Positions 7,946 through 16,199 of a DNA stretch of 45,906 nucleotides are shown here, in pieces. Location: NCBI GenBank assembly GCA_009995705.1, contig JAADBR010000019.1, positions 1 through 45,906 on the forward strand. Reading direction: 5' to 3'. Position 1 is the stretch's first letter. Each line of letters starts with the position of its first letter. Origin of the DNA: Microcystis aeruginosa W13-11 (GTDB taxonomy: Bacteria; Cyanobacteriota; Cyanobacteriia; Cyanobacteriales; Microcystaceae). The notes below the pieces were generated by a model, which saw only the letters and a program-made list of their open reading frames with translations, had not been told where the DNA came from and searched no databases. Made by a program: the position numbers and the translations under genes.

Positions 7946-9107
7946 TTTTCCATAACTCCACCACCTCCTCGGCGGTAAAATACCGTTCTTGTTCTACAGC
8001 CAAGGTTTTGATCACAGAGCGCATTTTCTCATATTGTTCCTTGGGTTGGGGATGATTGAGTTCTTTTTCAAATAAATAACGGAAATTACTGGCACCACTC
8101 CATTTGCCAAAGAGAATCTCAATCGTGTTGTGGGGCAACACGGCATAACTTTTAGGATCGCTTAACAAAGACTTAACATGAATGCCAGATTCATGGCGTT
8201 GTGCTTGTTGGGAGTAAGGAGCGGCAGGACGAATGCTTTTTTGTTCCATATAATCCAGAACTGGGGCGATCGCCTCATAGTTAATGCCTTCGACTTCAAT
8301 GCCAAAGCGAACTTTTAAGCCGTTTAATACCTGCTCAATGGCAACATTTCCTGAACGCTCACCAATGCCGCCAAAGGTTCCCGAAACTAGGGTCGCTCCA
8401 GCCATCACTGATTGTAGGGTATTTTCTAAAGCCAAACCTAAATCATTATGGTAGTGTACCCCCAGATTGGCCCCTGTGGTGCTTTGCAAGAGATCGTTAA
8501 CCCAAATATAACTTTTTTCGGGAGTCAGAACCCCAACGGTATCACAGAGGTAACAGTGTTCAACATAAGGACTGAAGGTACGCAAGCACTCAACCAAAAA
8601 GTCAAAATCGGCTCTTGAGGCATCCTCGATCGCAAATTTTACCCTTAATCCTGCTTCCTGAGTTGCATAGCGTAAATGCTCAACAATTTCATCAATGGCA
8701 TTTTGACGGATGCGGTTAATAATGTGGTCAGGAATGGGATCATCAATGGTCTTTCCTTGAAACTCTTTCATCTGGGAGATTTCGCGATCCCGTAGAAAGA
8801 GTAAGCGATCAGAAAGCCCTTTAAAAAGTACGATCTGACCAAGATCACAGTCTTTAGCCATATCTATAAAGTCCTTTTTGATCGGGGTGGCAGCAATAAT
8901 TTGATGCGTTAATCCTTGTGATACTAAAGTTTTGACTAATTTTGTTTCGTCATCACAAACACAAGGCATTATTTCGATCTCAGACACCCCTGTTTGGGCA
9001 ATTAAATGAGCAAATTCCTGTTTCATTTTATGGGGAAAGAACAATCCAGCTTGTTGTTCCCCATCTCGTAAGGTCGTATCTGAAATTTTAATAGGAAGAG
9101 TTTCCAT
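7929..9107 (-). CDS. hphA: 2-isopropylmalate/homocitrate synthase-like enzyme HphA
   Basis: A 392-residue DRE-TIM metallolyase: DTTLRDGEQQAG at residues 10-21, the HYHNDLGLALENTL metal-binding motif near 220, and a GGIGERSGNVA segment near 247. Family members condense acetyl-CoA with a 2-oxo acid. At 392 residues it lacks the C-terminal allosteric domain of full-length leucine-feedback-inhibited LeuA (about 500-540 residues) and resembles NifV/homocitrate-synthase-like enzymes in size. The likely substrate is phenylpyruvate or 4-hydroxyphenylpyruvate, giving 2-benzylmalate. It is the first gene of the hph operon and divergent from apnA. GAGG precedes the ATG by about 7 nt. A MITE lies 66 bp upstream of the start and may affect its promoter. 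Confidence 0.85.
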   Translation of the reverse strand: METLPIKISDTTLRDGEQQAGLFFPHKMKQEFAHLIAQTGVSEIEIMPCVCDDETKLVKTLVSQGLTHQIIAATPIKKDFIDMAKDCDLGQIVLFKGLSDRLLFLRDREISQMKEFQGKTIDDPIPDHIINRIRQNAIDEIVEHLRYATQEAGLRVKFAIEDASRADFDFLVECLRTFSPYVEHCYLCDTVGVLTPEKSYIWVNDLLQSTTGANLGVHYHNDLGLALENTLQSVMAGATLVSGTFGGIGERSGNVAIEQVLNGLKVRFGIEVEGINYEAIAPVLDYMEQKSIRPAAPYSQQAQRHESGIHVKSLLSDPKSYAVLPHNTIEILFGKWSGASNFRYLFEKELNHPQPKEQYEKMRSVIKTLAVEQERYFTAEEVVELWKNGIFE

Positions 9108-9173
9108 TTTTCCTCTAATTCATTAATTCATTAAAATTGCTGGCTCTTCTGGGTTGACAATGGTAAATAAAAC

Positions 9174-9268
9174 TATAGTCATTTCAGATAAATCTGATAC
9201 ACTCTAGACCGACAAAACCCTTATGAACTCTGGGATTGATATTCTCAATCTTAATTGAAATGACTATA
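9174..9268. mobile_element. 95-bp MITE in the hphA-apnA intergenic region
   Basis: TATAGTCATTTCA (9174-9186) and TGAAATGACTATA (9256-9268) are perfect 13-bp terminal inverted repeats, with weaker similarity extending inward. TA dinucleotides at both edges fit the target duplication of IS630/Tc1-mariner elements. The interior has no coding capacity, so mobility would need a transposase in trans. It sits between the divergent hphA and apnA starts. Confidence 0.7.
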
Positions 9269-9322
9269 ATACTGGATAAAAGCCTTTTACGTTAAGGATT
9301 CCATGATTAACACCCGACTTTT

Positions 9323-9341
9323 TTGTATCGACTTGATACAA
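9323..9341. promoter_or_regulatory. Palindromic operator candidate upstream of apnA
   Basis: TTGTATC, a 5-nt spacer GACTT, and GATACAA form a perfect 7-bp dyad. It lies about 95 bp upstream of the best apnA promoter -35 box and 215 bp upstream of hphA. The form suits a dimeric regulator. It is close to the NtcA pattern GTA-N8-TAC but has nine bases between GTA and TAC, so NtcA is not a clean match. Confidence 0.4.
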
Positions 9342-9435
9342 TTTAAACCAAGAAGCCAGAAGAACCAAATTGCCACAAAGTCCTGCCGATAAATTGAATG
9401 ACTTACAGCATTGATATTACTGCCAATGTGGAATG

Positions 9436-9464
9436 TTGACAATTGAGGTTGATAAGAATATACA
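9436..9464 (+). promoter_or_regulatory. Sigma-70-type promoter for the apn operon
   Basis: A consensus -35 box TTGACA (9436-9441), a 17-nt spacer and a -10 box TATACA (9459-9464) face apnA. Transcription would start near 9471, giving a leader of about 220 nt before the ATG at 9693. No Shine-Dalgarno sequence is obvious just before that ATG. Confidence 0.5.
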
Positions 9465-9692
9465 GCAGTTTGCTTAATTAAACCGTGCAGACAAAAAGCT
9501 AAAATCCTTACTCAGCAAGCTTTGTAAAAAAAACTGTACGTCGAGATACCGATAAGTGCCATATTTACCAGAGGCTCTTGTCACCCCGTTAAATACAGAT
9601 TTTTTTAAGTTATCGCCTTGTAATTTAGAGATCTTCATGTTACTGTCGAAAACTAGGGCTTCTAGCTACTGACTTCTCTAGGTATTTTTCCC

Positions 9693-12600
9693 ATGTTCAA
9701 TCAATGTACTCACCAATTATTTGAAATCCAAGTTGAACGCACACCCGAAGCGGTGGCTATCCTTTCAGAACAAGGGCAGTTGACCTATGGGGAGTTAAAT
9801 AGCAAAGCGAATCAACTGGCGCATTATCTGCGAACCTTGGGGGTTAAGTCTGAGACATTGGTGGGACTTTGTGTTGATCGTTCCCTAGAGATGATTATTG
9901 GCTTATTGGGGATTCTTAAGGCGGGGGGAGCCTATGTTCCGCTAGATCCAGCTTATCCCAAAGAAAGATTGACCTACATGGTGCAGGATGCTCAAATCTC
10001 TGTGTTGGTCACGCAATCGCAAAATTCCAGCTTAATTGCTGACTATGAAGGGCAGGTAGTTTGTTTAGATAGTCAATGGGAAAAAATTGCCACTTATGGT
10101 CAAGAGAATTTGGTTAATACAGTAGAGGCTGAGAATTTAGCCTATGTCATATATACATCAGGATCAACGGGCAAACCCAAGGGGGTAATGATTGAACACC
10201 GATCCCTAGTGAACTTTACTCAACTAGCGATCGCCCAGTATCAGATGACGACAAGCGATCGCTTTCTTCAATTTGTCTCTATCAGTTTTGATATGGCAGC
10301 AGAGGAAATCTATGTTACTCTTTGTTCTGGTGCGACCTTGGTCTTACGAACTGAAGAAATGATCAGTTCCATTCCCTTATTTGTTCAAAAATCTCAAGAT
10401 TGGCGAATAACGGTGCTAGACTTACCCACCGCTTACTGGCATTTATTCGTCAATGAATTAATTAATAGTAAAATAGCATTACCAGACAGTTTACGATTAA
10501 TCATTATCGGCGGCGAAAGAATTCAACCAGAATTGGTAAGAATGTGGTTTAAAAATATCGGAAATTTTCCTGAATTAATTAATGGTTATGGCCCCACAGA
10601 AGGGACAATTGAGGTAAGCCTTTGTCGCCTGTCCCAACTAACAGAAAGTCAACGCAACAGGGCGGAAATTCCTATTGGAAAAAGTTTAGGGGAAAATATT
10701 CCAATTTATATTTTAGATGAGACCTTAAAAATCGTTCCTCCCGAAACACCTGGAGAAATTTATATCGGCGGTACTGCAGTTGCTAGGGGTTATTTGAATC
10801 GTCCCGAATTAACGGCTGAAAAATTTATTCAAGCCCCCTTTAACCCCTCAGAAAGATTGTACAAAACAGGGGATTTAGGCAGGTATTTAGCCGACGGTAA
10901 TTTAGAGTATGTAGGAAGAATCGATCATCAAGTTAAAATCAGTGGTTTTAGGGTTGAATTAGGAGAGATTGAAACCGTTTTACTCCAACATCATCAAGTC
11001 GCTCAAACCGTTGTGATTGATCGAGCCGATACTCTGGGAAATAAACAATTAGTTGCTTATCTTGTTCCCCATTCAAGCGAGGAAAGTCTAACAGTAACTC
11101 TGCAACAATTTCTGAAGGATAAGCTGCCGAGTTATATGATTCCTGGGACTTTTGTGGTATTAGATGAGTTGCCCCTTACTCCCAATGGAAAAATTGACCG
11201 CAAAGCTTTACCCACACCCGATTATGACGGAAGCGATCGTCAAACCCCCTTTATTGCTCCTCGTAATCACCAAGAAGAAAAATTAGCAAACATTTGGCAT
11301 CAGGTATTTGGATTAGAAAACATTGGAGTCAATGACAACTTTTTTCACTTGGGGGGACATTCCCTCATTGCCACACAAATTTTATCTCGAATACGTGATA
11401 TTTTTCAGGTTGAAGTTTCCTTTAAAAAATTGTTGGAGAATCCCACAATTGGAGATTTAAGTCAAACGATTACAGAGCAACAGCAAGTTAAAAAAACCAC
11501 GAGTTTTAAAACAATCAAACCCATTTCACGGGACGGTCATTTGCCTGTTTCCTTTGCTCAAGAAAGGGTTTATTTTATTGAACAATTAGCCCCCTCTATC
11601 ACCGCCTATCAATTTCAAGAAAGTTTACGCATTAAAGGCTTTTTAAATGTATCTGTTTTAGAAGAAAGTATCAGTGAAATTTTACGTCGTCATGAAATAT
11701 TCCGCACCACCTTTCCTGCCATAGACGGAAAACTGGTACAAGTCATTCATCCCCCTGAACCCGTTAAATTACCCGTCATTGACTTACAAAATATTCCCAA
11801 AGATAAACAACAAAAGGAAGTCGAAAAATTGACTGAAGAGGCAGTCCACAAACCCTTTGATATTAGTCAATTACCGTTGATACATTGGACGTTATTAAAA
11901 CTCAATGAACAGGAATGGGTGTTAATTCATGTGGAACATCACATGGTTCATGATGGCTGGTCATTTAATTTATTTTTAAAGGAATTAGTTGCCCTTTATC
12001 AAGCGTTTTCTCAAGGAAAACCTTCTCCCTTAAGTGAACCTTCCTTGCAGTTTGTGGACTTTGCCCATTGGCAACGAGAATGGACGAAAACAGAGGAAGC
12101 AACAGCACAACTCAACTATTGGCATCAAAAATTAGCGGGTAGTCCTCCTCTATTGGAATTACCCTATGATCGTCCTCGGCCAACCGAGCAAACCTATGGG
12201 GGAGGAAGAGTACGAGTAGATCTTCCTTTAGATGTTTGTCAACCTCTAAGAAGCCTAAGCCGCCAAGAGGGGGTAACGCTTTTCATGAGTATGTTTGCAG
12301 TCTTTGTCGCGCAAATTTACCGCTATACAGGCCAAGAAGACATCTGTGTGGGTTCTGGAGTGGCTAACCGACGGTTGCGAGAGACAGAGGGACTTATTGG
12401 CATGATTGTCAATAATATCGTACTTCGTACTGATGTTTCGGGAAATCCTACCTTTAAACAACTGTTAGAGCAAGTACGTCAAGTTACCCTAGAAGGCTAT
12501 GCCAATGAAGACTTACCTTTTGATAAAGTCGTCGAAGTGTTAAAACCCGTTCGTCATTTAAGTTATAACCCTTTATTTCAGGTGATGTTTAGTTTCCATG

Positions 12601-15600
12601 ATGCTCAGTTGCCTGATTTGAATTTGCCCGGATTGAGCATTAAACCGAATGATGCCCTTGCTAATAATTCGGCAAAATTTGATTTAGATATTGTGGTCAT
12701 TCCTCGTTCTGAGCAACGAGTTGGACGTAATTCGACTTTGGAAACAAAGGGAATTGAAACCGAAGGAATTACGATGGTTTGGGAATATAATACTGGCCTC
12801 TTCGAGGAATCTACTATCAACAGAATGGTCAAAGATTATCAAACCCTATTACAAGGGATTTTAGCTAATCCCAATCAAAAACTGTCTCAATATTCCCTGT
12901 TAACAGAGCAACAGAAACATCAGTTATTAGTGGAATGGAATAACACTCAAGCTGAGTATCCGAAAGTTAACGGAATCCATCAACTTTTTGAAGAACAGGT
13001 CAAGAAAACACCAGAGGCGATCGCTGTTATATTTGAGGATAAATCCCTCAGCTATCAACAATTAAACGAACGGGCAAACCAACTTGCTCATTATCTGAAA
13101 ACATTGGGAGTTAAACCTGACGACTTAGTAGGCATTTTTCTAGAACGTTCCTTAGAAATGTTTATTGGACTATTAGGAATACTCAAAGCAGGAGGAGCCT
13201 ATTTACCCCTAGATCCCACCTATCCAGAAGATAGACTGGCTTATATGGTTAATGATGCTCAAGTTTCTATTGCGGTTACTTTAGAAAAATGGGCAAATTT
13301 AAAAACTCAACAGGCACTTCAATGGGTTTGTTTAGATAGTCAAAAAGACATTATTGCTCAGGAAAGTAGCGAGAATCCTGAACTTTTATTAAATGAAAAA
13401 AATCTTGCTTATGTTATCTATACATCAGGATCTACGGGACAACCAAAAGGGGTATTAATTGAACATCAATCCTTGATTAATTTTACCCAGAGTGCGATAA
13501 AAAAATATGAAATAACCGCACAAGATACTGTCCTACAATTCGCTTCCATTAATTTTGACGCAGCGGCAGAAGAAATTTATCCTTGTTTAAGTTGTGGAGG
13601 AACCTCAGTTCTGAGAACAGAAGAAATGATGAAATCTGTCTCAGCATTTATACAAGAATCTCAGAAAAAAGAAGTAACAATTTGGGATTTACCCACCGCT
13701 TACTGGCATTTATTAGTCAGTGAAATTATTCAAGAAAATCTTCGATTACCGCCATCTTTGAGACTGGTAATTTTAGGGGGTGAGCGAGTGTTACCAGAAA
13801 GGGTAAAAATGTGGCAGGAATATGTGGGACAATATCCCCAACTGGTTAATAGTTATGGACCCACAGAATCCACCGTTGTCTCTACCCTACACTATCTAGA
13901 AAAAAGCCCTATTAATCAACCAGAAATTCCCATCGGAAAACCCATTGATAACGTCCAAGTTTACATCTTAGATCAATACCTACAACCGATCCCTATTGGC
14001 GTACCTGGAGAACTTCATATCGGGGGTTTAGGGATAGCAAGGGGTTATTTAAACCAACCAGAATTAACGGTCGAAAAATTTATAGATAACCCTTTTAAAA
14101 CAGGGGAAAAACTCTATAAGACAGGGGATTTAGTTCGCTATAAATTCAACGGTAATTTGGAATTTCTAGGGCGCATTGACTCTCAAGTCAAGATTCGGGG
14201 TTTTCGCATTGAATTGACTGAAATTGAAACAGTTTTAGATCAATATTCATCCATCAAACAATCAGTTGTAATTGCCAGAGAGGATAGTCCAGGTATTAAG
14301 CGATTAATTGCTTATATCGTAGGAAATAAACATCAAAACAAAATCGAAGAAATCCGCCATTATCTTAAGCAAAAATTACCGCCTTATATGGTTCCCTCTG
14401 CTTTCGTTTTCCTGGAAGAAATTCCCGTTACTCATAATGGCAAAGTTGACCATCGTGCCTTACCTATTCCAGAAACGACTTACTCGTTAGTGAGTGAATT
14501 TACTGCGCCTAAAACTCATATAGAAGAACGTTTAACAACAATTTGGGCTGAGGTTTTAAGACTGGAAAGAGTTAGTATCCATGATAATTTCTTTGAACTG
14601 GGAGGAGATTCGATTCTTAGTATTCAGATGATTTCCAAAGCGAATCAAATGGGATTAAAGTTCAGTCCTAAGCAGCTTTTTCAGTATCAAACTATTGCCG
14701 AATTAGCTACCGTTGTCGGAATGGATAAGCAAGTAAAAGCTAATCAAGAATTAGTCACAGGAATTATCCCTTTAACCCCCATTCAACATTGGTTATTTGA
14801 GCAAGATTTACCTGATATTAATTACTTTAATCAATCAGCATTAATTGCAGTTACAGCAACAGTAAACCCAGAACTATTGAAGCAAGTTATACAGGCATTA
14901 TTGAATCATCATGATGCTTTGCGATTGCGCTATATTCAAGAAAATGAAAGTCTAACTCAAGTTAATGATCCCGCAACAGATTTAGTTCCTTTGATGGTAA
15001 TTGATTTATCACAACTGTCTCCAAACGAACAAAAAACAGCAATTATAGCCAAAGATAAAGAAACTCAAAGGAGTCTAAACCTAGCCACAGGACATATTGT
15101 CAAAGTTGTTTTATTTAACTTAGGAAATGAACAACCCAGTCAATTACTCATCGTCATTCATCACTTAGCGATAGATGGAATTTCTTGGCGCATTTTACTT
15201 GAAGATTTAGCTACAGCCTATCAACAAATTAGTCAAGGTCAAGAAATTAAATTACCGCTAAAAACCACTTCATTTCAAGATTGGTCTAACCAGTTAGTCA
15301 GCTATAGTCAATCTGAAAAATTAAAACAAGAAAAGGATTATTGGGTATCCCAATTAACAGAAAAAATTGTTTCCTTACCCATTGATTATCCCTGGACAAA
15401 AGAGAGCAATCAGTTAAGCTCTGCTCAAGTCATTAACTTATCTTTGAATGAAGAAGAAACTTGTGGATTATTGCAAGATGTTCCTAGTGTTTATAATACC
15501 CAAATTAACGATGTCTTGTTAACTGCTTTACTGGAAAGTTTTAGCCAATGGACAGGAGAAAAATCCTTAATTGTTGACTTAGAAGGCCATGGACGGGAAG

Positions 15601-16199
15601 ATTTATTTGAAGTGATAGATTTGTCTCGTACTGTTGGTTGGTTTACCACCTTATTTCCAGTAAGACTACAAGGGAGTAAAACGGGACAACTTCCAGAAAC
15701 CTTAAAATCAGTTAAAGAGCAACTGCGTCGTTTACCCAATCGTGGTATTGGTTATGGTGTTTTAAAGTATTTGTCTAAAGATGAAGAGGTTAAAAAAGAA
15801 TTTGAGGATTTAATAAAAGCACAAGTTAGTTTCAATTATTTAGGTCAATTTGATCAGGTACTATCCGCATCAGGGGTTCTAGGAGAAGTCAAAGAATGGA
15901 AAACGGAACGAAGTCTTGTGGGAAACCGCAGTCATTTGCTAGAAATTAGTGGATTAATTCGTTCTCAAAAATTAGAAATGCAATTTGTTTATAGTGAGCA
16001 AGTTCATCAACGGGATACGATTGAAAGATTAGCCGATGGATTTATGAGTGCCTTAAAAAGCCTAATTATTCACTGCCAGTCATCCCAGGATAAAGGTTAT
16101 ACACCATCAGACTTTTCTGCGGCTCAAGTGAGTCAAGAACAGCTAGATAAATTCTTGTCAAAAATCAATCAAAAGAAATCTAAAAAGGGGTCAGTTTGA
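9693..16199 (+). CDS. apnA: Anabaenopeptin-type NRPS ApnA, modules 1-2 (A-T-C-A-T-E)
   Basis: A 2168-residue synthetase. Module 1 has an A domain (YTSGSTGKPKG near 154) and T domain (LGGHS, Ser557), with no C domain, as expected of a starter. Module 2 has C (HHMVHDG 749-755), A (YTSGSTGQPKG near 1243), T with the LGGDS form that precedes epimerases (Ser1640), and E (HHLAIDG near 1823, EGHGRE, TVGWFTTLFPV, FNYLG). Hand-read specificity codes are DMEDIGGIEK for module 1 and DAEDIGSVVK for module 2. The second is Lys-type; the first, with three acidic residues, suggests a basic residue such as Arg. The E domain would give D-Lys. The module 2 C domain is the one expected to form the ureido bond. 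The C-terminal tail, Lys/Gln-rich, looks like a docking segment. The ATG lacks a clear ribosome binding site. Confidence 0.92.
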   Translation: MFNQCTHQLFEIQVERTPEAVAILSEQGQLTYGELNSKANQLAHYLRTLGVKSETLVGLCVDRSLEMIIGLLGILKAGGAYVPLDPAYPKERLTYMVQDAQISVLVTQSQNSSLIADYEGQVVCLDSQWEKIATYGQENLVNTVEAENLAYVIYTSGSTGKPKGVMIEHRSLVNFTQLAIAQYQMTTSDRFLQFVSISFDMAAEEIYVTLCSGATLVLRTEEMISSIPLFVQKSQDWRITVLDLPTAYWHLFVNELINSKIALPDSLRLIIIGGERIQPELVRMWFKNIGNFPELINGYGPTEGTIEVSLCRLSQLTESQRNRAEIPIGKSLGENIPIYILDETLKIVPPETPGEIYIGGTAVARGYLNRPELTAEKFIQAPFNPSERLYKTGDLGRYLADGNLEYVGRIDHQVKISGFRVELGEIETVLLQHHQVAQTVVIDRADTLGNKQLVAYLVPHSSEESLTVTLQQFLKDKLPSYMIPGTFVVLDELPLTPNGKIDRKALPTPDYDGSDRQTPFIAPRNHQEEKLANIWHQVFGLENIGVNDNFFHLGGHSLIATQILSRIRDIFQVEVSFKKLLENPTIGDLSQTITEQQQVKKTTSFKTIKPISRDGHLPVSFAQERVYFIEQLAPSITAYQFQESLRIKGFLNVSVLEESISEILRRHEIFRTTFPAIDGKLVQVIHPPEPVKLPVIDLQNIPKDKQQKEVEKLTEEAVHKPFDISQLPLIHWTLLKLNEQEWVLIHVEHHMVHDGWSFNLFLKELVALYQAFSQGKPSPLSEPSLQFVDFAHWQREWTKTEEATAQLNYWHQKLAGSPPLLELPYDRPRPTEQTYGGGRVRVDLPLDVCQPLRSLSRQEGVTLFMSMFAVFVAQIYRYTGQEDICVGSGVANRRLRETEGLIGMIVNNIVLRTDVSGNPTFKQLLEQVRQVTLEGYANEDLPFDKVVEVLKPVRHLSYNPLFQVMFSFHDAQLPDLNLPGLSIKPNDALANNSAKFDLDIVVIPRSEQRVGRNSTLETKGIETEGITMVWEYNTGLFEESTINRMVKDYQTLLQGILANPNQKLSQYSLLTEQQKHQLLVEWNNTQAEYPKVNGIHQLFEEQVKKTPEAIAVIFEDKSLSYQQLNERANQLAHYLKTLGVKPDDLVGIFLERSLEMFIGLLGILKAGGAYLPLDPTYPEDRLAYMVNDAQVSIAVTLEKWANLKTQQALQWVCLDSQKDIIAQESSENPELLLNEKNLAYVIYTSGSTGQPKGVLIEHQSLINFTQSAIKKYEITAQDTVLQFASINFDAAAEEIYPCLSCGGTSVLRTEEMMKSVSAFIQESQKKEVTIWDLPTAYWHLLVSEIIQENLRLPPSLRLVILGGERVLPERVKMWQEYVGQYPQLVNSYGPTESTVVSTLHYLEKSPINQPEIPIGKPIDNVQVYILDQYLQPIPIGVPGELHIGGLGIARGYLNQPELTVEKFIDNPFKTGEKLYKTGDLVRYKFNGNLEFLGRIDSQVKIRGFRIELTEIETVLDQYSSIKQSVVIAREDSPGIKRLIAYIVGNKHQNKIEEIRHYLKQKLPPYMVPSAFVFLEEIPVTHNGKVDHRALPIPETTYSLVSEFTAPKTHIEERLTTIWAEVLRLERVSIHDNFFELGGDSILSIQMISKANQMGLKFSPKQLFQYQTIAELATVVGMDKQVKANQELVTGIIPLTPIQHWLFEQDLPDINYFNQSALIAVTATVNPELLKQVIQALLNHHDALRLRYIQENESLTQVNDPATDLVPLMVIDLSQLSPNEQKTAIIAKDKETQRSLNLATGHIVKVVLFNLGNEQPSQLLIVIHHLAIDGISWRILLEDLATAYQQISQGQEIKLPLKTTSFQDWSNQLVSYSQSEKLKQEKDYWVSQLTEKIVSLPIDYPWTKESNQLSSAQVINLSLNEEETCGLLQDVPSVYNTQINDVLLTALLESFSQWTGEKSLIVDLEGHGREDLFEVIDLSRTVGWFTTLFPVRLQGSKTGQLPETLKSVKEQLRRLPNRGIGYGVLKYLSKDEEVKKEFEDLIKAQVSFNYLGQFDQVLSASGVLGEVKEWKTERSLVGNRSHLLEISGLIRSQKLEMQFVYSEQVHQRDTIERLADGFMSALKSLIIHCQSSQDKGYTPSDFSAAQVSQEQLDKFLSKINQKKSKKGSV

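Noticed and set aside
5159..9107. Ordinary leucine biosynthesis operon
   Set aside because: The D-C fusion of the isomerase, the short synthase without a regulatory domain and the position beside an anabaenopeptin NRPS fit the homophenylalanine pathway better. It is not fully excluded.
9323..9341. NtcA binding site
   Set aside because: The dyad has nine bases between GTA and TAC where NtcA sites have eight, so I list it only as an unnamed operator candidate.
12255..12832. Minus-strand open frames inside apnA (also at 15491-15739, 20899-21087, 22571-22924)
   Set aside because: They lie wholly inside NRPS domains with intact motifs on the plus strand, lack ribosome binding sites and look like shadows of the coding frame.
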